Source of the DNA: Candidatus Gastranaerophilales bacterium
Lineage (GTDB): Bacteria; Cyanobacteriota; Vampirovibrionia; Gastranaerophilales; Gastranaerophilaceae
DNA length: 19,740 nucleotides
Direction: 5' to 3'
Assembly (NCBI GenBank): GCA_900752845.1
Contig: CAADWU010000015.1
Coordinates: 1 to 19,740 of the forward strand
The position numbers and the translations under genes are program-made. This document shows, piece after piece, positions 13,902 to 19,740 of this stretch (its first letter is position 1; every line of letters begins with the position of its first letter). Below the pieces are notes generated by a model. The model saw only the letters and a program-made list of their open reading frames with translations. It was not told the origin of the DNA and did no database searches.

Positions 13902-13929
13902 TTGTAAAGATGTGAAAATCTGTTATAAT
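13902..13929 (+). promoter_or_regulatory. Internal promoter of pilin-like gene 2
   Basis: TTGTAA (13902-13907), 16 bases, then TGT-TATAAT with TATAAT at 13924-13929. It would give the pilin-like gene at 13966 a transcript that does not depend on the poly-G leader. Confidence 0.5.
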
Positions 13930-13965
13930 AGTAATGTAATACATCACAATTATAATGGAGTTTGT

Positions 13966-14652
13966 ATGAAAAAAATGAGAGCATTTACTCTTGCTGAAGT
14001 ACTGGTTACACTTGGTATCATTGGTGTTGTTGCAGCGTTGACATTACCTGTATTAATTAGCAAATATCAGCATTTTGTTCTGGTAAACAGAGCCAAAAAA
14101 GCTTATAGCGTATTATATCAGGCTTATTATAAAACACTATCCGACTTAGAGTTTTCAAACTCCTGTTTGTACGGTGCCTTAGGGTCAGGATCTCACCCTA
14201 CCGAATCTCCCTTAGACTGCGCCATGTTCAGCGACAAGCTGCACAAAAATTTAAAAGTCATAAAATACTGTGAAAAGGCTTATGACGAAGGATGTATTAT
14301 AAATTATAAAGGTAAGGATGATGTCATAAGAGAACAAAACGAAAATTCCGGCATCTCTCAAGATGAACTTGATGAAAAAATTGACTATTCAAATAGAAAC
14401 TGCGGTTTTTCGACTGACAGAATAAAAAATTATAAAGCAATTGTTTTGTCAGACGGACTTACTATTATTTCTGGTCCTGCATATCTTGCCATAGATACAA
14501 ATGGATCTCAAGGACCTAATAAGTGGGGATATGATTTATTTATCATCTATGTATATTATGAGGATATGAAAAAAATAAAGTTTTTAAGTTCTAGTGGATG
14601 TGCGTTTATAGAAAAAGGCGGAATGTTTTTTGATAAAATGCTTCTGGAATAA
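13966..14652 (+). CDS. Type IV pilin-like (pseudopilin) protein 2
   Basis: A 228-aa protein beginning MKKMRAFTLAEVLVTLGI, a class III prepilin signal with A-F rather than G-F at the expected cut and Glu at mature position 5, then a hydrophobic helix to ALTLPVLI. The rest is a soluble domain with six or more Cys (for example NSCLYG, LDCAMF, NRNCGF) and the element DTNGSQGPNKWGYDLF shared with pilin 1. It would be an envelope or pilus component processed by prepilin peptidase. GGAG lies five bases before the ATG at 13966. The same frame is open upstream through the G-run to 13852, so an 8- or 11-G leader would be fused to it. The A at -1 is a permitted but less usual residue. Confidence 0.85.
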   Translation: MKKMRAFTLAEVLVTLGIIGVVAALTLPVLISKYQHFVLVNRAKKAYSVLYQAYYKTLSDLEFSNSCLYGALGSGSHPTESPLDCAMFSDKLHKNLKVIKYCEKAYDEGCIINYKGKDDVIREQNENSGISQDELDEKIDYSNRNCGFSTDRIKNYKAIVLSDGLTIISGPAYLAIDTNGSQGPNKWGYDLFIIYVYYEDMKKIKFLSSSGCAFIEKGGMFFDKMLLE

Positions 14653-14667
14653 AATATTTCTTTGTAT

Positions 14668-14687
14668 TATAATAGTCTTACTATAAT
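14668..14687 (+). promoter_or_regulatory. Tandem -10 elements before argS
   Basis: TATAAT occurs at 14668-14673 and again at 14682-14687. No strong -35 is seen for either. The second would start transcription near 14694, just before the GGAGAA ribosome site of argS. Confidence 0.35.
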
Positions 14688-14704
14688 ATGGTATGGAGAA
14701 CATT

Positions 14705-16420
14705 ATGATAAAAGATTATTTTATAAACAGTATAGAATCAGCTTTAGAGCAAGCAGTTAAAGACAATAAGCTTGGTGCAATGACAGAATATCAATCAGGA
14801 ACATTGAAACCTGAACGCCCTAAAAATACAGAATTCGGTGATTATGCCGTTAACGTTTCTTCTCTTGCAAGATTTGCAAAAATAGCACCTCCCCAAATTG
14901 CAAATGCAATTCTTGAATATATTGATAAAGAAGACAATGAATATACTGTTGTTGGCGGTTTTATCAATTTCAAAGCAGGAAATAAACTTTTATCTGATTT
15001 AGTTGAAGAAATTTTTAAAAATCCTGAAGAATTCGGAAAACCGGAAAATGTTGAAACAGAAAAAATTATTCTGGAATATATTTCAGCAAACCCTACGGGT
15101 CCTTTTCATATAGGACATGGAAGATGGGCGGCAATGGGTTCTGTGCTTGCAAACCTTTTAAAATTTTACGGTCACGAAGTTTATCAGGAATTCTATATTA
15201 ACGATGCAGGAAGCCAAATTCAAAAGTTAGGTAACTCTCTTGCTATAAGAATTCGTCAGGAACTTGGCGAGGATGTAGATTTTCCGACTGATGAGCTTGA
15301 AAGAAAAAATTATTACCCGGGCGATTATTTAATTCCTGTTGCAAAAAAATATCTTGAAACTCATAAAGGTTTACCTGAGGATGTAAAAGAACTTTCCGAT
15401 TTTGCAAAAAAAGAAATGGAAGATTTACAAAAAGCATTATTAGATAATTTCAGAGTGCATTTTGATAAATTCTATTCTGAATTATCCTTGCATAATTCGG
15501 GAAAAGTTGATGAGTGTGTTAATAAATTAAAAGCAAGTGGAAAAATTTACAAATCTGAAGGTGCTGATTGGTTCAAGTCATCAGATTATGGCGATGATCA
15601 AGATAGAGTTATTAAAAAAGCGGACGGTTCTAATACATATCTTACTGCTGATATTGCTTATCATATTGATAAATTGGAACGTGGATTTGACAGAATGATT
15701 AATATATGGGGAGCTGACCACCATGGTTATGTTGCACGTGTAAAAGCATCAATTGAAGCTTTAGACTATAATCCCGATAAACTTGAAGTTCTTTTAGGAC
15801 AGCTGGTTAACCTTGTTATTAACGGTAATGAAGTCCGCATGGGCAAACGTAAAAACATGGTTACTCTTGAAGACCTTATTGATGAAGTAGGTGTGGATGC
15901 AACTCGTTTTTGGATGTCAATGAGAAATATTGATACAACTTTGGATTTTGATATTGAACTTGCTAAAACAAATTCTGATGAAAATCCTGTGTTTTATGTT
16001 CAGTACGCTCATGCAAGAGCTTGTTCCATTTTAAGAAATGCAATTACTGAAAAAATTAATACGGGAACAGGTGAGAAAATTCCTGCACCTATGAGTGAAG
16101 CAGAATTAAATGACCTTGTTAAAGGTTTTAAGTCAGAAATGGTTCTTCCTACAATTGATACTGCAAGGCACCTTATATTGAAACTTGAAGAATATAAATC
16201 TGTAATTAAAAACTCTGCAGAGACAAGACAAGTTTATACAATTTGCAGATATGTACAGGAACTTGCAAGTGAATTCCACTCTTTCTATAACGCAAACAGA
16301 GTAATTTCAGATGATAAAGAAATGATGAAATCCAGAATTGCGCTGGTTTGGAGTGTTAAGACCGTTCTTCATAACGCATTGGAAAATATCCTTGCTGTTA
16401 GTGCTCCTGAACGTATGTAG
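14705..16420 (+). CDS. argS: Arginyl-tRNA synthetase
   Basis: A class Ia synthetase of 571 aa that charges tRNA-Arg. Visible are the N-terminal Add-1 tRNA-binding domain (about 1-105), the HIGH motif in ANPTGPFHIGHGRWAA (HIGH at 135-138), the YINDAGSQ block, the WGADHHGY block, a variant of KMSK as MGKR (379-382), the anticodon-binding domain, and the conserved final residues APERM. The frame extends four codons up to an ATG at 14693, but GGAGAA lies six bases before the ATG at 14705, which is the better start. The last 23 bases overlap the convergent dusB gene. Two tRNA-Arg genes lie about 5-6 kb upstream. Confidence 0.97.
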   Translation: MIKDYFINSIESALEQAVKDNKLGAMTEYQSGTLKPERPKNTEFGDYAVNVSSLARFAKIAPPQIANAILEYIDKEDNEYTVVGGFINFKAGNKLLSDLVEEIFKNPEEFGKPENVETEKIILEYISANPTGPFHIGHGRWAAMGSVLANLLKFYGHEVYQEFYINDAGSQIQKLGNSLAIRIRQELGEDVDFPTDELERKNYYPGDYLIPVAKKYLETHKGLPEDVKELSDFAKKEMEDLQKALLDNFRVHFDKFYSELSLHNSGKVDECVNKLKASGKIYKSEGADWFKSSDYGDDQDRVIKKADGSNTYLTADIAYHIDKLERGFDRMINIWGADHHGYVARVKASIEALDYNPDKLEVLLGQLVNLVINGNEVRMGKRKNMVTLEDLIDEVGVDATRFWMSMRNIDTTLDFDIELAKTNSDENPVFYVQYAHARACSILRNAITEKINTGTGEKIPAPMSEAELNDLVKGFKSEMVLPTIDTARHLILKLEEYKSVIKNSAETRQVYTICRYVQELASEFHSFYNANRVISDDKEMMKSRIALVWSVKTVLHNALENILAVSAPERM

Positions 16421-17483
16421 AGCAAGTTTGTTCCAAATATTCAATAATTTTGGCGTAATCTTCTTCCAAAACAAGTTTAGAGCGCATTACTTTTGCATTT
16501 TTAAAACCTGCAAGATAGTAAGGATAAAATTTGCGCATAAATTTTATTGCAACGCTTTCGCCTCTTAGCTGTATTTCTTCGTCCAGATGAAATTTAAGCA
16601 TTCCGATACGTTCTTCAAGAGGAGGCACAGGCAGTTTTTCACCTGTGTGTAAGTAATGCTCTATTCGCCCTATAAGTGTGGGGTCACCTAATGCGCCTCT
16701 GCCTATAGCAACGCCGTCAGCTCCTGATAGTTCCAGACATTTTATAGCATCTTCTACAGTCAAAATATCCCCGTTGGCAAATACCGGTACATCAATATTA
16801 TCTTTAAGTGCTTTAATCTTTGCCCAATCAGCTTTGCCTGAATACATTTGTGAACGGGTTCGTCCATGAATTGTAATAAATTCCGCTCCGGCATTTTGCA
16901 TTGCCTGACCAAATTCAACATAGTTCATTTCCTCAGCTGTGTAGCCAAGTCTGAATTTAACGCTTACAGGTTTATCTGTTCCGTCTTTTACAGCCTTTAC
17001 AAGGTCAGCAGCCAGCTGTGGATTACGCATTAAAGCCGCACCGTCTTGTCCGCCCACAACTTTTTTTACCGGACAGCCCATATTAATATCTATCATATCT
17101 GCATATTGGTTTAAAAATTCAGCAGCCTGACGCATCATAAACGGTTTGTGACCGCTAATCTGATATGATATCGGAGTATGATTTTCATCACGTTTTAGAA
17201 TTTCAACACCGCTTTTTTTGCCCTCTGCCAATATATTTTTTTGATTTTTCCCCTCAGCTACGAGATTTGTGATATTTCGGGTATTTATGATAAGCGGGGT
17301 GGCTTTGTATTCACCTCTTCCATTCATTGTTTGTGCAAGATATTCGGAGCTTATCATTTCTGTTGTTAGAAGACAGTTTTTTGAATATTTTCTAACTAAA
17401 CTTCTCAACACATAATCTGTTATACCTGCCATAGGGGCAAGTGAAACTCGGCTTTGTATCAGGTGCTTAACTCTATTTGTCAT
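16398..17483 (-). CDS. dusB: tRNA-dihydrouridine synthase (DusB-like)
   Basis: A TIM-barrel FMN enzyme that reduces uridine to dihydrouridine in the tRNA D-loop using NADPH. Signatures are SLAPMAGITD (14-23), the catalytic DINMGCPVKKV with Cys137, SVKFRLGY, ITIHGRTRSQMYSGKADW, FANGDI and the FMN-phosphate site GADGVAIGRGALGDP. It is 361 aa against about 320 usual, because about 36 extra residues (roughly 63-98) lie between EMISS and SYQISG, containing the near-repeat LVAEGKN / ILAEGKK. The ATG at 17483 is chosen; a GTG at 17498 in the same frame is possible. It overlaps the stop of the upstream TPR gene by 11 bases, so translation is coupled, and its 3' end overlaps argS by 23 bases. Confidence 0.92.
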   Translation of the reverse strand: MTNRVKHLIQSRVSLAPMAGITDYVLRSLVRKYSKNCLLTTEMISSEYLAQTMNGRGEYKATPLIINTRNITNLVAEGKNQKNILAEGKKSGVEILKRDENHTPISYQISGHKPFMMRQAAEFLNQYADMIDINMGCPVKKVVGGQDGAALMRNPQLAADLVKAVKDGTDKPVSVKFRLGYTAEEMNYVEFGQAMQNAGAEFITIHGRTRSQMYSGKADWAKIKALKDNIDVPVFANGDILTVEDAIKCLELSGADGVAIGRGALGDPTLIGRIEHYLHTGEKLPVPPLEERIGMLKFHLDEEIQLRGESVAIKFMRKFYPYYLAGFKNAKVMRSKLVLEEDYAKIIEYLEQTCSTYVQEH

Positions 17484-19587
17484 AAGCTTTAAGTTCACCT
17501 ATCCTTGTTTGTGCATACTTTTTATAATCATCTTCCTCTGTGTAATTTGCGACAAATGATTTATAATAGCTTACTGCATTCTTATATTGTTCAAGCATGT
17601 CGTAGTCAACACCAATCAAATAATTAATAATGGTTAATTCCGGGTCAATGCCTGCAGCCTTTTTATAATCCGCAATTGCTTCATTATATTTCTTTTTAGT
17701 GTCATAAATCATTCCTCTGTAATAAAGAGCATATGCATATTTGGCATCAGCCGCAAGAATGCTGTTTAAAATTGATAAACTTTCATCATATTTTTCAGCA
17801 TCAAAGAGTTCTATGGCTTTGTTCAAAGCAATAGAATTATTCTGTGTATTGATGGTTTTAAGAAGTTCTTGTGCATCTTTGTTTGTTTTGTTTAGAGTTA
17901 AAGATTTTTGTGCAAAAGCTTTTGCGCTTACCCAATCTTCTTTGTCAGCGTAAAGTGCAGCGATATAATACGCTATATCTGAATCTGTCGGAGCAAAGTT
18001 TAAAGCTTTTTTATAGTACTCAATTGCTTTGTCATAATCATTTAAATTTTGGTAAGCTGAAGCAACGCCGAGCATAGTATCTTTTGTTGGCGGTTGAATT
18101 TTTAAGTATTCGTTAATAGCATTTTGATAATCTTTGTTATTATAGTAATTTGCTGCAACTTCAAGTTTTTCGTCAACAGATTGGCTGCTGATTGATTTTA
18201 AAGCATCTGAAATCTGTGCATTGTTAGGAAATTTTGTGTTAGCAAGGTTTAAAGTGTTTAGAGCTTTGTCATAATCCTTCTTTTGACCTTGTGCTATTGC
18301 GAGGTTAACATAAACCTCAGGATTTGAAGGTGTAAGCTTTATAACTTCATTATAAATTGTTATGGAATCATCAAGTTTATTTTGTTTATGCAAGTCAAGA
18401 GCGTAAGTGTAAAGTACTTCTGCAGGATTTTGAGAGTTTTTCTTTACATATTCAACAAATTGGGCAGGTGTCATAGTTTCCCTAACCATGTCGAGCATTT
18501 CAGCTTGAGCAATTGTGTTATCGGGTTCTATGGATGCTACTTTTTTGTATAAAGCAAGTGCACCTTTTTTATCGCCTAATGCAGCAAGTGACTGCGCTTT
18601 ATATAGATTTGCCTGAGCATTATCGGGGTATAGTATCAAAACAGAATCGTAAGCAGTGATAGCTGTTTTGTAATCACCTTTTTGCTGATAAAGAGTGCCG
18701 ACATTAATTCTTGTATTTGTGTTAGACGGTTCAAGATATTCGGCTTTTGAATAGTATCTTAAAGCTTCATCAAAGTTGCCCTGTTTCTGCATAATTGCGC
18801 CCAGATTAGCTGTTACTGCTGCATCATTCGGAGATTCTTGCAGTTTTCTTTTGTAAATTCTTTCCAAAGAATATAGGACATCTTTATTATCGGTTGTTTT
18901 TGAAAGAATATAGTTATATTCTTCAACAGCTGCATCTTCTTGATTTAATTTATCAAGCATTTTTGCGTAAGCTAATCTTAATGGAATATCAGTCGGAGCA
19001 ACTGCAACGGCTTTTCTGTAATATTCGGCAGCCTTAGGATCATTGCCTAAAAGTTTCATAATGTCGCCTGTTTGCTGGAATGAATCTTTAATAAGATTTT
19101 TATCGCTTAAAGTTTGGTTGAACTCGTAACCTGCTGCGGCAAAATTACCTTCTGCCCGCAATTGTTTTGCTATTGCATATCTGTGTGAAGCTGATGCATC
19201 AAAATTTAATGTATTAAGACACTGATTGAGGTTTGATGTAACCTGTACAATTGCCTGTGAGGAATTTTTTACCTGATTTGCATTAGGGTAGTATATCAGA
19301 TAAAAAAGTGCAGCTCTGTAATCATCTGCAGCTTTTTGATAACTTTTTTCAGTGTTTGCATAATATGTACCTCTTGCAAGATAAGAGTTTATAAGCCCGA
19401 TTCTGGCAGAGTTATCCAGATAATTAATTCTTAAAGCACTTTTAAACTCGGTTATTGCTCCGGAATACTGATAATTTGAAAGATATTGCTGCCCCATATC
19501 GTAATGTTCTTTAAAACCTGCAAAAGCCGGAGTAATTGTACTTACACTGAGTACTAGCGCACATGTAAAACACATAAATTTATTCAT
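17473..19587 (-). CDS. Large exported TPR repeat protein, 704 aa
   Basis: Starts with a Sec signal peptide (MCFTCALVLSVSTITPAFA, likely cut before GFKEHYD) and consists of tetratricopeptide repeats almost throughout, about fifteen to seventeen of them. Clear examples are DEALRYYSKAEYLEPSN, TAITAYDSVLILYPDN, KGALALYKKVASIEPDN, DKAIEYYKKALNFAPTD and NEAIADYKKAAGIDPEL. It probably acts as an extracytoplasmic scaffold. Residues 372-400 (TPAQFVEYVKKNSQNPAEVL) break the repeat pattern. AGAGGGA about eight bases before the ATG supports the start. It is the first gene of a unit with dusB; the functional relation is not obvious. Confidence 0.88.
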   Translation of the reverse strand: MNKFMCFTCALVLSVSTITPAFAGFKEHYDMGQQYLSNYQYSGAITEFKSALRINYLDNSARIGLINSYLARGTYYANTEKSYQKAADDYRAALFYLIYYPNANQVKNSSQAIVQVTSNLNQCLNTLNFDASASHRYAIAKQLRAEGNFAAAGYEFNQTLSDKNLIKDSFQQTGDIMKLLGNDPKAAEYYRKAVAVAPTDIPLRLAYAKMLDKLNQEDAAVEEYNYILSKTTDNKDVLYSLERIYKRKLQESPNDAAVTANLGAIMQKQGNFDEALRYYSKAEYLEPSNTNTRINVGTLYQQKGDYKTAITAYDSVLILYPDNAQANLYKAQSLAALGDKKGALALYKKVASIEPDNTIAQAEMLDMVRETMTPAQFVEYVKKNSQNPAEVLYTYALDLHKQNKLDDSITIYNEVIKLTPSNPEVYVNLAIAQGQKKDYDKALNTLNLANTKFPNNAQISDALKSISSQSVDEKLEVAANYYNNKDYQNAINEYLKIQPPTKDTMLGVASAYQNLNDYDKAIEYYKKALNFAPTDSDIAYYIAALYADKEDWVSAKAFAQKSLTLNKTNKDAQELLKTINTQNNSIALNKAIELFDAEKYDESLSILNSILAADAKYAYALYYRGMIYDTKKKYNEAIADYKKAAGIDPELTIINYLIGVDYDMLEQYKNAVSYYKSFVANYTEEDDYKKYAQTRIGELKAYDK

Positions 19588-19663
19588 ATAGTAATCCCTC
19601 TTTACAACAACTTTAATAAAATTATTATTCCATGAACATCGACATTTTACTATATTTTATAAC

Positions 19664-19693
19664 AAAAAAAGAGCTAACCTTAGTTAACTCTTT
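19664..19693 (-). terminator. Intrinsic terminator of an upstream minus-strand gene
   Basis: On the minus strand AAAGAG-T-TAAC pairs with GTTA-G-CTCTTT (one mismatch) around a four-base loop, followed by seven T (19670-19664). It should end the transcript of a gene that lies to the right of the window, upstream of the large TPR gene. Confidence 0.7.
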
Positions 19694-19716
19694 CTAAAAC
19701 CTTTAAAATTTTAATT

Positions 19717-19740
19717 TTATTCAAAATCCGTTTTTGAAAC
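19717..19740 (-). CDS. Possible last codons of a gene beyond the right edge
   Basis: Reading from the window edge on the minus strand gives VSKTDFE and then TAA at 19717-19719, 23 bases before a terminator. This is only seven codons and another frame is also open until the terminator stem, so the call is weak. Confidence 0.25.
   Translation of the reverse strand, partial: VSKTDFE

Noticed and set aside
13852..13965. ATG at 13852 as the start of pilin 2
   Set aside because: It has no ribosome site and lies across the end of the leader and the G-run; the ATG at 13966 has GGAG and begins the standard prepilin signal.
1..19740. CRISPR arrays, insertion sequences or rRNA genes
   Set aside because: No regularly spaced direct repeats, no transposase-like frames and no rRNA-like blocks were seen.

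Overview
The window is low-GC bacterial DNA, densely packed with housekeeping genes. Two type IV pilin-like proteins share the N-terminal motif FTLAEVLVTLGIIGVV and a C-terminal D-x-NG-x-x-GPN element. Together with ThyX instead of ThyA, a HydE maturase, DedA, an LCP enzyme and many TPR proteins, this suggests a gut member of Gastranaerophilales (Vampirovibrionia, 'Melainabacteria'). That assignment is inference from gene content (about 0.7). A Firmicute is the main alternative.

Layout. 1-1440: very AT-rich accessory edge with the C-terminal part of a DUF262/DUF1524 HNH-type nuclease and a GNAT acetyltransferase. 1433-1754: gene-poor stretch with a bidirectional terminator, a GC-rich nested hairpin and a possible gene remnant. 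1755-2900 (minus): dedA-family gene followed by an unknown 161-aa gene. 3000-4160 (plus): yqhD-type alcohol dehydrogenase, divergent from dedA. 4208-4961: a pilin-like gene whose start is separated from its body by a run of ten G. 4958-6280 (minus): secreted TPR protein plus HAD hydrolase. 6317-6513: an orphan terminator that may end a small RNA. 6514-9595 (plus): thyX, an antiporter-family permease, tRNA-Arg(CCU) and hydE in one row. 9600-10225 (minus): DEDDh exonuclease followed by tRNA-Arg(CCG). 10358-13696 (minus): mgtE, an LCP gene, then lemA. 13768-14652 (plus): a second G10 leader followed by a second pilin-like gene. 14705-16420 (plus): argS. 16398-19587 (minus): a 704-aa secreted TPR protein followed by dusB, overlapping the end of argS.

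The most interesting signal is the pair of homologous leader cassettes at 4208-4313 and 13768-13880. Each has a promoter, an AAGGAG site about 30 bases after the -10, a start reading MKR, exactly ten G, and then a near-identical block CA(A/G)CC(G/T)TTTAAGCTC. With ten G both leaders stop after 13 or 16 codons. With 9 or 12 G both read GGGQPFKL. With 8 or 11 G both read in frame into the downstream pilin. In locus 1 the class III signal can only be joined to the ATG in that last state. This looks like a poly-G phase-variable (or slippage-decoded) switch on two pilin-like genes. The two base differences between the copies in the block after the G-run are both silent in the QPFKL frame, so the leader peptide itself may be under selection.

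Other points are two promoters almost touching their start codons (mgtE and the small TPR gene), which suggests near-leaderless messages; hydE flanked by two tRNA-Arg isoacceptors in a window that also holds argS; and 3'-overlapping convergent genes (argS/dusB by 23 bases, pilin/HAD by 4). Nothing was searched against a database, so all family calls rest on recognised motifs.
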